Positions 1-7,233 of a stretch of DNA of 11,436 bases are shown in pieces. The translations under genes and the position numbers were made by a program. Below the pieces are notes generated by a model that had not been told where the DNA came from, searched no databases, and saw only the letters and a program-made list of their open reading frames with translations. The DNA comes from DASTDH01 sp041167675 (lineage in GTDB: Bacteria > Verrucomicrobiota > Verrucomicrobiia > Chthoniobacterales > JAFAMB01). The stretch covers positions 1 through 11,436 of the forward strand of contig JBEEIB010000559.1 in the NCBI GenBank assembly GCA_041167675.1, written 5' to 3'. Every line of letters begins with the position of its first letter. Within the stretch, counting starts at the first letter, position 1.

Positions 1-1032
1 TTCTTGCGGGGCGAGAAAGAGTTAATTGCCGTGCCCAATCAACCCTGGACTGTTCACCGAACCCGAGACGAATCCGATTTCTCCGAAGTGAAGGGTCAAT
101 ACCACGTTAGAAGAGCGGTCGAAGTGGCTGCAGCTGGAAGTCACAACCTGTTGATGATTGGACCGCCGGGTTCGGGCAAATCGATGATCGCCAAACGCAT
201 TCCATCGATTCTACCGCCCATTGGTTTGGAAGAAGCAATCGAGACGACCAAGATCCATAGTATCTGCGGACAGTTGAATGGCGATCGGCAGTTCATTACC
301 ACGCGTCCATTCCGATCGCCGCATCATACCATCTCCGATGCCGGTCTTCTCGGTGGTTCGATGCATCCGACACCAGGAGAAGTAAGCCTGGCGCACAATG
401 GTGTTCTTTTCCTGGATGAACTACCGGAGTTTCATCGATCGACACTGGAAGTAATGCGGCAGCCATTAGAGGATGGCAAAGTTACCATTTCTCGTGCGGC
501 GGGTTCACTAACGTTCCCGGCAGCGTTCATGCTGATCGCCGCAATGAACCCTTGTCCGTGCGGTCACTACGGCAATGTGAAGCGAGAATGCCGATGCAGT
601 CCGGCGCAGGTGCAGAAGTATCGCGGACGTATTTCCGGGCCGTTGCTGGACCGGATCGATATCCACGTCGACGTTCCGGCGATCGATATTCAGGATCTGA
701 CTGGGACGATAGAATCGGAAAGCTCTGAGCTGGTCCGGAGCCGAGTCGCTCGAGCGCGCTTGGTTCAGCGAAAGCGGTTGCGCAGTGAAAATGGTGTGCG
801 TTGTAACGCGAGGCTCCCGAATCGTTTGATTCGAAAGCATTGCCAACTTGATTCGGCCGGTCTCGATCTAATCAAGCAAGCCGCTACTTCGTTAAACCTG
901 AGTGCGCGAGCTTATGACCGGATTCTCAAAGTAGCCCGAACGATCGCCGATCTGGCCGGGAGCGACCGGATCAATGTCGATCATCTTTCCGAAGCGGTGC
1001 AGTACCGGGCGTTGGATCGGAATTTGTGGTGA
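1..1032 (+). CDS. comM: ComM/YifB-family Mg-chelatase-like AAA+ ATPase, 3' part (5' end outside window)
   Basis: The frame is open from the first base and stops at TGA 1030-1032, giving the C-terminal 343 residues of a protein that is normally about 500 residues, so the N-terminal Lon-protease-like domain lies outside the window. Counting the first codon as 1, I see a Walker A motif GPPGSGKS (54-61), a Walker B VLFLDE ending at 140, a Cys cluster CPCG (C185, C187) with CRC (C197, C199), the arginine-containing LLDRID segment, and the C-terminal helical Mg_chelatase_C region ending in ARAYDRILKVARTIADL and QYRALDR. Known for the family: ComM is a hexameric AAA+ helicase that helps branch migration when transformed single-stranded DNA is integrated; in many bacteria the role of YifB is untested. 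No frameshift is seen, and the gene ends 37 bp before a transposon end. Identity at family level is very sure; a role in competence here is inferred from the family only. Confidence 0.95.
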   Translation, partial: FLRGEKELIAVPNQPWTVHRTRDESDFSEVKGQYHVRRAVEVAAAGSHNLLMIGPPGSGKSMIAKRIPSILPPIGLEEAIETTKIHSICGQLNGDRQFITTRPFRSPHHTISDAGLLGGSMHPTPGEVSLAHNGVLFLDELPEFHRSTLEVMRQPLEDGKVTISRAAGSLTFPAAFMLIAAMNPCPCGHYGNVKRECRCSPAQVQKYRGRISGPLLDRIDIHVDVPAIDIQDLTGTIESESSELVRSRVARARLVQRKRLRSENGVRCNARLPNRLIRKHCQLDSAGLDLIKQAATSLNLSARAYDRILKVARTIADLAGSDRINVDHLSEAVQYRALDRNLW

Positions 1033-1069
1033 AAAGAGAGCTGACGCCAAGCCAGTTCGCAGCGCCTCC

Positions 1070-1100
1070 CGAAAAGGGGTCAGTCAACAAATTTTGACAG
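1070..1100 (+). repeat. Left terminal inverted repeat of the RAYT transposon
   Basis: Begins CGAAAAGGGGTCAGTC and ends TTGACAG. It is the inverse of 2162-2192 apart from two positions near the hairpin loop. The inner dyad is GTCAA (1083-1087), loop CAAATT, TTGAC (1094-1098). A consensus -35 hexamer TTGACA (1094-1099) sits in the end, but no good -10 at 16-18 bp follows, so I do not call a promoter. Confidence 0.85.
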
Positions 1101-1129
1101 AGCTATGATTTATCAGGTGAGGGACAGCA

Positions 1130-2158
1130 ATGCCCAGGCAGGTTCGCGTTGAGTATCCCGGAGCGCTTTACCATGTCATGGCACGGGGCGATCGCGGAGA
1201 AGATATCTTCATGGATGATGAGGATCGAGAGACGATGCTGAGAACCTTGGGTCAGGCTTGTGTAAAGACCGGATGGCGGATCCACGCTTGGGTGCTGATG
1301 ACTAACCATTACCATTGGCTAGTTGAGACACCGCGACCCAATTTGGTCGAAGGAATGCGGTGGATACAAAACACCTACACCCGTCGATTCAATCATCGTC
1401 ATGGGCTTTGGGGCCATGTGTTTGGCGGGCGCTATAAGGCGGTTTTGGTCGAGAGCGACTCGGACTCAGAGCAGGATTATTTGGGCAATCTTTGGGATTA
1501 CATTCATCTCAATCCGGTTCGTGCCGGGTTGGTTGATCCTAAGCGTGGAGTGGGCCTACTAGGCTATCGCTGGAGTAGTTTGAAGCAGGTCTATGCTGTA
1601 AGTGCTGCGCGCAGGCCGGCGTGGTGTGTAACCGAACGGGCTTTTACGGGCTTCGGTTGCAAGGATGATGTTGCGGGCCGAAGAGAGATGATCGAGCGCT
1701 TGGAGCAACGCGTCCTTGCAGAAGAGGCGCAAGAGTGCGGTTGGACGGAACGAGAGGGCCAATCGCTCAATAGTAATTTACGTCGTGGCTGGTACTGGGG
1801 AAGCGAAGATTTTCGGCAAAAGCTGCTGGAACTGACCGTTGGGCGATTGAGCGGGCATAGCAACCGCAACCAGCGCAGTAGTCGTCAAGGACATGATCAT
1901 GCGGAAGCTGGCGCATCCGCCTTAATCCGAGGTGGTTTCAAAGAGCTTGAACTTAGCGAAGAGGAGCTCAAGGCTAGTCGCGGCAGCGAACCGCGAAAAG
2001 TGAGTTTGGCCTGGGCGATAGCTCGCTCCACGACCATGGACCAAAGCTGGATCGCTAATCGGCTTAACATGCGAAGTGCGGCGAATGTTGCCAGCAGATC
2101 CGACGGTTCGAAAAAAATCTCAACCGGCAACTCGATCCTCGAATTAAAAGCTGGATAA
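1130..2158 (+). CDS. REP-associated tyrosine transposase (Y1/HUH family, RAYT)
   Basis: A 342-residue protein starting MPRQVRVEYPGALYHVMARG, the usual opening of Y1_Tnp/TnpA-REP proteins. The metal-binding HUH motif is H60-Y61-H62 in LMTNHYHWLVETP. The likely catalytic tyrosine is Y83 in NTYTRRFNHRHGLWGHVFGGRYK, and the typical YIHLNPVRAGLV block follows at about 125-136. These enzymes cut and rejoin single-stranded DNA at REP hairpins. The protein is longer than the roughly 165-residue E. coli RAYT; the C-terminal extension looks helix-turn-helix-like (SWIANRLNMRSAANV, near 305-320). The ATG is supported by GAGGG six bases upstream and by an in-frame TGA at 1118-1120. Comparison with the related copy at 3308-3424 shows that about eight residues after SAANV (roughly 319-328) are read in a shifted frame restored by a second indel, so C-terminal function may be impaired. 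The HUH and Tyr residues are intact. Confidence 0.93.
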   Translation: MPRQVRVEYPGALYHVMARGDRGEDIFMDDEDRETMLRTLGQACVKTGWRIHAWVLMTNHYHWLVETPRPNLVEGMRWIQNTYTRRFNHRHGLWGHVFGGRYKAVLVESDSDSEQDYLGNLWDYIHLNPVRAGLVDPKRGVGLLGYRWSSLKQVYAVSAARRPAWCVTERAFTGFGCKDDVAGRREMIERLEQRVLAEEAQECGWTEREGQSLNSNLRRGWYWGSEDFRQKLLELTVGRLSGHSNRNQRSSRQGHDHAEAGASALIRGGFKELELSEEELKASRGSEPRKVSLAWAIARSTTMDQSWIANRLNMRSAANVASRSDGSKKISTGNSILELKAG

Positions 2159-2161
2159 AGT

Positions 2162-2192
2162 CTGTCAAGAATTGTTGACTGACCCCTTTTCG
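2162..2192 (-). repeat. Right terminal inverted repeat of the RAYT transposon
   Basis: Starts CTGTCAAG four bases after the transposase stop codon and ends CCCCTTTTCG. Its inner dyad is GTCAA (2164-2168), loop GAATTG, TTGAC (2175-2179). Its first 28 bases are identical to the right end of the deleted copy at 3439-3466. Confidence 0.85.
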
Positions 2193-2421
2193 ACAGCCCC
2201 TTCGGAATGATCCACGCTTCGACAAACTCTTAGCTGAGTTGGCGCCACACGATTGAAGGCGGAGGACGAAAAAGTTAAACGAACCGCGTTATCGCCCGTT
2301 TCTTGGCCGATCTATCTTCCTAAAATCGAATATACTTTAGCGAGTAACCTTTAAATTTTCGGTCGATCGCCTTTTGATATTCTGTGTGCGCACGCAATCA
2401 GAAACGCTCCGCTCCCACTGA
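2193..2421. other. Intergenic spacer between transposon and orphan gene
   Basis: 229 bp, AT-rich near 2330-2380, between the converging transposase and orphan genes. It contains a short GTGCGCAC palindrome (2386-2393) but no stem followed by a U-run, so no terminator is called. I see no coding signal in it. Confidence 0.5.
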
Positions 2422-2946
2422 TTAGCGGTATTTAGTTATATATCGTGACCACATTTCTCTCAGACCTTGCAGGCTTTCTTCCAAACTCGCGAAATCGCGA
2501 TCAACATCTTGTACCCTGCTCGGATTCCAAATATCGGCACGCATCATGGAATCCCGCCTTTCGCGACGAATTTCTTTACCAAGATTTTCAAGCTCAGCCG
2601 TGCAACTAGACTCGGTTAAGCTCTCGAGTCGCCGAGCCCATTCTCGCTTCAATCCTGATGGGACTAGAGAAAGCCCAAGACTTTCGATTATCCATTGCCT
2701 CTTATACAGAAGCCGGTCACCAAGGCTTTCCTTAGACTCACTCGAAAGATGTGGACTGGCGTCTGACGGATCAGATGAAACAGTACCGGATTCCCAGTAA
2801 AGCCCTGGGGCTTTCTTATCGAGAATCGCTTTATACACGCCCTCGGATCGTTTCCTTAACCTTTCTTCAAAATCAGATTCGTCGTCCTGTCGATTGAGAT
2901 AATCGTTGGATTCTTGTCGCCTCTGTTCGGAATCATTATCCGTCAT
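2422..2946 (-). CDS. Hypothetical charged protein, 174 aa, orphan
   Basis: I do not recognise this protein. It reads MTDNDSEQRRQESNDYLNRQ at the start and ends MWSRYITKYR. It is very rich in Glu, Asp, Arg and Ser, has no signal peptide, membrane segment or Cys cluster, and looks mostly helical and cytoplasmic, with a middle Ser/Asp-rich stretch (about 53-72) that is probably disordered. The start is supported by an excellent Shine-Dalgarno: GGAGG (2957-2953) six bases before the ATG. That is rare in this window and the best argument that the gene is real. A weak promoter fits upstream. It stands alone, converging on the RAYT gene, with a deletion derivative of the same transposon behind it, so it lies in a small accessory island between two related repeats. 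No homology is claimed; it could be lineage-specific. Confidence 0.6.
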   Translation of the reverse strand: MTDNDSEQRRQESNDYLNRQDDESDFEERLRKRSEGVYKAILDKKAPGLYWESGTVSSDPSDASPHLSSESKESLGDRLLYKRQWIIESLGLSLVPSGLKREWARRLESLTESSCTAELENLGKEIRRERRDSMMRADIWNPSRVQDVDRDFASLEESLQGLREMWSRYITKYR

Positions 2947-2952
2947 TGGGAA

Positions 2953-2999
2953 CCTCCAGGCTCAAACAGAAGATTAGATTCGATATGCAACATTTCCAA
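2953..2999 (-). promoter_or_regulatory. Candidate promoter and Shine-Dalgarno of the orphan gene
   Basis: On the minus strand TTGGAA (2999-2994) and TAATCT (2976-2971) are separated by 17 bp. A start near 2964 would leave a short leader carrying GGAGG (2957-2953). The hexamers are weak matches (-10 about 3 of 6); the Shine-Dalgarno is strong. Confidence 0.3.
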
Positions 3000-3257
3000 C
3001 GCGAAAGTTCTTAGCGTATCGCCAGGAATGGCTCGTTGCTGCCCGCTTTGAAAGGAAGCGGACGGAAAACCTCCGTAGCAGCTTGCCGAAACGCCCTCCA
3101 GCCCACTTTCCAATTGCTCCTCGCTCCTCCCCTCTCAGTGCACTTAAGTTTTTTCCCAGGGCTTTTGGAGTTGGTCTTGGAGTTCGCCCTTGCCGCGCAA
3201 TGATTCATCTCAAGGCCCTGCGGGCGATGGAGGGGCATTCCGAGCGCTCTGGGGCAG
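3000..3257. other. Intergenic stretch without a supported gene
   Basis: Together with the deleted transposon copy this makes a gap of about 600 bp between the orphan gene and the protease gene. Frames of 66-75 codons exist on both strands but have no Shine-Dalgarno or recognisable motif, and overlap each other. A small stem CCGCTT/AAGCGG (3043-3061, 7-base loop) is present without a U-run. Nothing else is evident. Confidence 0.5.
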
Positions 3258-3466
3258 GAAAAGGGTCAGTCAACAAATCTTGACAGACGGTAGTCATCCA
3301 CCGAATCAAGATGCCGACCAAGGCTGGATCGCTAAACATCTTAGAATACGAAGTGGAGCGAATTTCAGCCAGCAGATCCGACGATTCAAAAAAATCTCAA
3401 CCGGCAGCTCGATCCTCGAATTAAACGCTGGATACAATCTGTCAAGAATTGTTGACTGACCCCTTT
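3258..3466 (+). mobile_element. MITE-like deletion derivative of the RAYT transposon
   Basis: The left end (3258-3286) matches the left end of the 1070-2192 element apart from one missing G and one substitution. The right end (3439-3466) matches that element's right end over all 28 bases. Between them about 130 bp align with the last part of the transposase gene (about 2030-2158), while the HUH/Tyr coding part is gone. The 209-bp unit is therefore a non-autonomous copy in the same orientation. GCGCTCT (3244-3250) and AGAGCGC (3467-3473) also flank it as an inverted pair, so the unit may extend slightly further. Mobility would need a transposase in trans; the neighbouring RAYT is the obvious candidate (inference). 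Confidence 0.8.
3308..3432 (+). pseudogene. Remnant of RAYT C-terminal coding sequence inside the MITE
   Basis: Translates as GWIAKHLRIRSGANFSQQIR followed by RFKKISTG and SILELNAG, parallel to the RAYT C-terminus (SWIANRLNMRSAANV, KKISTGNSILELKAG). The RAYT stop codon TAA is TAC here, so the frame runs on into the right end. In this copy the segment after SGAN reads FSQQIRRF, a plausible DNA-binding helix end, whereas the full-length gene reads VASRSDGS through a shifted frame. Confidence 0.75.
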
Positions 3467-3499
3467 AGAGCGCCCTTGACTGACCCCTTTAGAGCGCCC
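3452..3499 (+). repeat. Tandem duplication (2 x 24 bp) at the right end of the MITE
   Basis: Positions 3452-3475 and 3476-3499 are identical. Each begins TTGACTGACCCCTTT and ends AGAGCGCCC. The unit joins the outer half of the transposon right end to 9 bp of flank, so the second copy is a half-end without the inner hairpin arm. Confidence 0.9.
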
Positions 3500-3562
3500 C
3501 ATTGGAAATTGCTGCAAAACGTGGTTAGCGGATCTCAGTAAATCTCTCAGCAAAACCCAGAA

Positions 3563-6500
3563 TCAATGCTCGTTCATCAGCTCTGCCACTGCGCGTTCAA
3601 GTTGGAGATCGCCTCCTTCGGCTGTGCTCTTTGGATCATTCATCACCTGGATATCCGGATCCACTTGAGCCGTTTCCATAAAGTTGCCTTGTTCATCCTG
3701 CAGACCTACTTCCGGGATGCCGAATACGAGCGCTGGATCCTGCAGGATCTCCCACCAGACAAACGTGCCGCTTCCGTTAACCGGCATACCAATCAACTTA
3801 CCAAACTGAAAATGTTTGTAGATCCACGGGAACACCATGCAGTCAGAATAATTTCCTTCGTTGATGAGCAAGGTCGTTTTTTGACTCCATTTACGCCCGG
3901 GTTCCCAGCCGAGAAGCTGACCTCGCGGGACCCATTTGAGATACTTTTTTCCACTGAGGAATGTCGCGAGCGCGTCGTGCATGTTGCCGCCCGGATTCCA
4001 TCGGGTATCGACGATCAGCGCCTTTTTACCCACCTGGCGGCCGAGCGCTTCGGAAACAGTGTCCCGGTATGCGCCGTCAACCATTCGGCCGACATGCACA
4101 TAACCGATCGTACCGTTACTCAGCTTATCCACCGAATCGCGGCGCTGTTTAATCCAGCGCTGGTAAAGCAGCGCCTCGAGTTCTCCCAGCGCGATCGGCT
4201 TCATGGCCACGACGAAGCGAGTGTTCTTAGTTGGATCGAAAATGCTTAGAGCCGTGGGCTTGCCTGCCTTGAAATTCAAAAGCGGACTAAGATCCATTCC
4301 CGCGTTGATCGTCCGATCGTCAATTTTCTCAATGATCATTCCAGTCTGGAGCGGCGGATCAGTTTGGCTAAGCGGTCCTTGCTCGATGGCCTCAACGATT
4401 TTGATTCCCGGTCCGCCATAACTTTGATCGAAGAACGCTCCGAGTGACGCGGTCTGATCGCCGTTGATTATTGGCGTCAGATGGCAGCCAGTGTGGCTTG
4501 CATTGAGTTCTCCGAGCATTTCACTAGTCATTTCCGCGAAATCACGGTCATCGACGATAAAAGGGAGAAATCGAGCGTAGACCATCTTGTAGTAATCCCA
4601 TGACACGCCGTGCATGTCGGGAACGTAGAACTTTTCCTTTATCTGCCGCCAGATGTGCTCGAACAAATAACTCCGTTCCGCGGTACCATCGATTTCTTTC
4701 TCGGCATCAATCTTGACCGGCTCAATTTTCGCCGCCGCTAGATCTACTTTGCTGACGTGTCCGTCGACCAGGACGAATGCAATTTTGTCGTCCTTATCAA
4801 GGAACATCTGCTGAGGCAACTCGCCATAGTCTTTTGGTGTAGCTCCGATTTCGCCGAGGCGTTTCAGCTCTTTGGTCCGCGGTTTGAGCAACCAGATCTC
4901 GAAGCCTTTATCGCTCTTTGCAAGATAGACCAGTTGTTCGCCGTCCTTGCTTAGGGCGGTATACGTGATGCGGCTGGATGCCAACGTCAGCCGCACAATC
5001 CGATCCTCGATTTTATTTAGATCAATGGTGATGGGTTCCAGCTTTGGTAATTGATTTCCGTCTTCCCTTTTGGCCTCCGCGTCCTTCGGAGAAGCTGGAG
5101 GAGTCGACTGACTTTTGTCCTTTTCTTCCTTACTCTGGTCTTCGTCCTTCTTCTTTTTTGCTTTGTCCTCGTTCGCTTTCACGATGTCGTATTCCGCTGG
5201 CGATAGGCGAAACCGATTGAGGGCTTCCTGCGTAAAGAAAGTTTCATAGACATCGAACTGCGGGTCGCCTCCATTCCCGTCGTCTCCGTGAAGACCATAC
5301 CGGTCAGAAAGCCAGATCATCGATTTGCCGCCTTGTGCCCAGAGCGGTTGAAGGCATTCGTAACCGCTTTTTGTCAGATTCGTAATCGGCTGGTTTCCGG
5401 TGGCATCAACAATGCCCACTTCGTGCGACCAACGCCCCGTTTGCAGCAACGGCGTTAATATCCATTTGGCATCCGGCGACCAATCAAACCATAGATCGTC
5501 ATCTGAGTAGGAATAATTTCGGTCCGCCGGAAGAACTAGACGCGTTTGCTTCGACTCCAAATTGAGGATCTTAATGGCAGCCCGATTCTCTACGTAAGCG
5601 ACTTCCTTGCTGTCCGGCGAGTACTTGGGGAGAAAATTCTCCTGTCCGTTCTCTAGAATCGGATGGACATCGACCATCGTTGAATTGAAAAAATATGGTT
5701 CGTTAGCCTTTGGCTGTACGATACTGGCTTCGTATAGACTCCAAGACTTATTGTATTCGGCGGCAAAAACCAATTTTCGTCCGTCATAGCTGAAACTAAG
5801 ATTCCGTTCCTGGTCTGATGTATTGGTGATTCGTTTCGTATCACCGTGCTCAATCGACGTGACGTACACATCACCACGCGCTACGAAGGCGATCTCTTTG
5901 CCATTCGGACTTGGAACGATTTCGGTCACGCCGTCGTTTAGATGAGTCTGTTGTCGGCTGGGAGCGTTTTCGGCCACCGTGATCTGGATCTCGACTTTGC
6001 TAGGATCCGTCGTGCCATGCGGTAAGGTATAAATCTCGCCGTCGTAACCAAAGCAGAGATCGCCGTTTTGTGCAGTCGACAGAAACCGAATCGGATTCTT
6101 TTCGAAGTGAGTGATTTGCTGTGCAGCGTTCTCGGCACCGTTGACCGGCAGCCTCCAGACATTTAACGATCCGCTCTGCTCCGATAGGTAGAAGAAGGAA
6201 TTCTCATCTGGCGCCCAAACCGGGTTTCGATTTTCGCCCGGATAGCTGGTCAACTTGACGTGATCGCCAGAGAGTCCGTCGAAGAGCCAGACAGCATGGG
6301 CAAATGAGGACGTGTTATGTTTACGCCAGAGATTCTCGTAACTTTTGTCGTCTTCGTAGAGGATACGCTGCCCGGCCCGGTCGTATCGAGCGTTGAGAGC
6401 AGGTGTCGTAAGGACCATTTCCGGTTCATGACCTTCTTCGATAGATACCTTATAAAGCTCCAGCAACGTACGGGTCGGGACCAGCGCGTGAGTTGGAAAT

Positions 6501-6979
6501 TGAGAACTTTTCACAGACTGCATCCGGTGTGCGCCGAATACGACGTACTTTCCGTCCGGTGTGAACCCACTCGGTATTTCGTCGGTCGAATAAGAAGTGA
6601 GACGCCGAGTAGGACCTCCTTCAACGCTGACTAGGAAAACGTTATAATGCCCGTATCGGTCGGATGCAAAAGCGATCAATTTGCCGTCTGATGACCAGAC
6701 GGGGGCGGTATCGTGCGCGGGCCCTGCAGTGAGTGGTAGTGCTGTCCCGCCCGTCGAAGGAACTATAAAAAGGTGGCCTTCAAAGCTGAAAGCGATGCTT
6801 TTTCCGTCTGGGGAAATAGTGGGGTAGCGTAGCCAGAGTGGTGCCGACCGCGGCTTTAACGGTTCGGCTCGGAGATGGTTGAGCGAGAAGAGTGCAGCCG
6901 CGAGCGCCGCGACTGTAAGCATTCGATTGAGCTGGCGGGAGCATCCGCGGAGGAGGAGAACTGGACCACGCGAAGACAT
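3563..6979 (-). CDS. Tricorn-protease-like S41 family peptidase, exported
   Basis: A 1138-residue protein with the tricorn domain order. An N-terminal signal peptide is likely (Arg-containing n-region, hydrophobic LTVAALAAALFSL, cleavage near LRA-EP at about residue 38). A TolB/tricorn-like beta-propeller region follows (about 45-600, with repeats such as PTISPDGKSIAF, PVWSSDGKLIAFASDRYG and FSYDGRKLVFAAE). Next come a Lys/Glu/Asp-rich linker (about 600-645), further blade-like sequence, a C1-type helical region (about 765-830), a PDZ-like domain (about 850-935) and a C-terminal S41 domain (about 960-1110). Catalytic residues by family analogy are S828-H829 (NASHTG), nucleophile S1045 with D1046 (NEGNYSDCMVFP) and E1102 (FMETAQVDPD), so the enzyme looks active. 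Tricorn is a peptidase trimming oligopeptides; bacterial exported forms probably act in the periplasm. The ATG at 6979 is the most upstream start, with an in-frame TGA two codons before it; M20 (6922) could also serve and would leave a tidier signal peptide. There is no clear Shine-Dalgarno. It is monocistronic and divergent from the MATE gene. Confidence 0.93.
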   Translation of the reverse strand: MSSRGPVLLLRGCSRQLNRMLTVAALAAALFSLNHLRAEPLKPRSAPLWLRYPTISPDGKSIAFSFEGHLFIVPSTGGTALPLTAGPAHDTAPVWSSDGKLIAFASDRYGHYNVFLVSVEGGPTRRLTSYSTDEIPSGFTPDGKYVVFGAHRMQSVKSSQFPTHALVPTRTLLELYKVSIEEGHEPEMVLTTPALNARYDRAGQRILYEDDKSYENLWRKHNTSSFAHAVWLFDGLSGDHVKLTSYPGENRNPVWAPDENSFFYLSEQSGSLNVWRLPVNGAENAAQQITHFEKNPIRFLSTAQNGDLCFGYDGEIYTLPHGTTDPSKVEIQITVAENAPSRQQTHLNDGVTEIVPSPNGKEIAFVARGDVYVTSIEHGDTKRITNTSDQERNLSFSYDGRKLVFAAEYNKSWSLYEASIVQPKANEPYFFNSTMVDVHPILENGQENFLPKYSPDSKEVAYVENRAAIKILNLESKQTRLVLPADRNYSYSDDDLWFDWSPDAKWILTPLLQTGRWSHEVGIVDATGNQPITNLTKSGYECLQPLWAQGGKSMIWLSDRYGLHGDDGNGGDPQFDVYETFFTQEALNRFRLSPAEYDIVKANEDKAKKKKDEDQSKEEKDKSQSTPPASPKDAEAKREDGNQLPKLEPITIDLNKIEDRIVRLTLASSRITYTALSKDGEQLVYLAKSDKGFEIWLLKPRTKELKRLGEIGATPKDYGELPQQMFLDKDDKIAFVLVDGHVSKVDLAAAKIEPVKIDAEKEIDGTAERSYLFEHIWRQIKEKFYVPDMHGVSWDYYKMVYARFLPFIVDDRDFAEMTSEMLGELNASHTGCHLTPIINGDQTASLGAFFDQSYGGPGIKIVEAIEQGPLSQTDPPLQTGMIIEKIDDRTINAGMDLSPLLNFKAGKPTALSIFDPTKNTRFVVAMKPIALGELEALLYQRWIKQRRDSVDKLSNGTIGYVHVGRMVDGAYRDTVSEALGRQVGKKALIVDTRWNPGGNMHDALATFLSGKKYLKWVPRGQLLGWEPGRKWSQKTTLLINEGNYSDCMVFPWIYKHFQFGKLIGMPVNGSGTFVWWEILQDPALVFGIPEVGLQDEQGNFMETAQVDPDIQVMNDPKSTAEGGDLQLERAVAELMNEH

Positions 6980-7018
6980 TATTCACACTACACACGATGC
7001 CTTCCAAACACTCCACAA

Positions 7019-7034
7019 TACGTAAAATTACGTA
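7019..7034. promoter_or_regulatory. Candidate operator palindrome upstream of the tricorn gene
   Basis: TACGTAA-AA-TTACGTA is a perfect 7+2+7 inverted repeat about 40 bp upstream of the protease start codon, in the 292-bp divergent region between the protease and MATE genes. Its form and location suit a dimeric repressor site for the protease promoter; no regulator gene is in the window. The rest of the region (7035-7233) shows nothing I can name. Confidence 0.4.
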
Positions 7035-7233
7035 TGCCCCGCGAAACACAATGAGAGATGTGGGTTACGATTTCGGCCCGATCGGGATCAAGGGAGGAAA
7101 ATCTCGTCTCGTCCCTTGGTAATTCGGCGACCACATGCCAAAAGGCGGATCGCTGTCCTTAATGCGACGGCTTATTCGTCATATCTCGAAAGTACCCTAC
7201 TTCGAACGAACCGATGATCAATCTGCCCATCAT

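Larger units (their letters stand above)
1070..2192 (+). mobile_element. RAYT/REP-type transposon: single Y1 transposase gene between inverted ends
   Basis: A 1123-bp unit is bounded by a 31-bp inverted repeat (1070-1100 and 2162-2192) that matches at 29 of 31 positions. Inside it is just one gene, a Y1 transposase with its own Shine-Dalgarno sequence. Each end contains a GTCAA-N6-TTGAC hairpin next to a GGGGTCA block, the kind of small structured end expected for REP sequences used by HUH transposases. The element lies between the comM stop and a minus-strand orphan gene, so it disrupts no recognisable gene. No target-site duplication is visible, in keeping with HUH enzymes, which usually make none. 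The exact outer boundary is inferred from where the two ends stop matching. Confidence 0.8.

Noticed and set aside
1094..1109. TTGACA and TATGAT in and after the transposon left end as a promoter
   Set aside because: The two hexamers are only 4 bp apart, and neither has a good partner at 16-18 bp.
3043..3061. CCGCTT/AAGCGG stem as a terminator
   Set aside because: Short stem, no U-run on either strand, and not placed just after a gene end.
3011..3283. Overlapping 75- and 66-codon frames on opposite strands
   Set aside because: No ribosome binding site, biased composition, mutual overlap and no recognisable family.
1070..3499. Repeats considered as a CRISPR array or integron attachment sites
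   Set aside because: Only two pairs of inverted ends plus one 24-bp tandem duplication; no regularly spaced direct repeats with unique spacers, and no integrase or cas gene.
3566..4249. 227-codon plus-strand frame opposite the protease 3' end
   Set aside because: It lies wholly antisense to the conserved S41 domain, has no Shine-Dalgarno and no recognisable motif; it is a shadow of the codon pattern.
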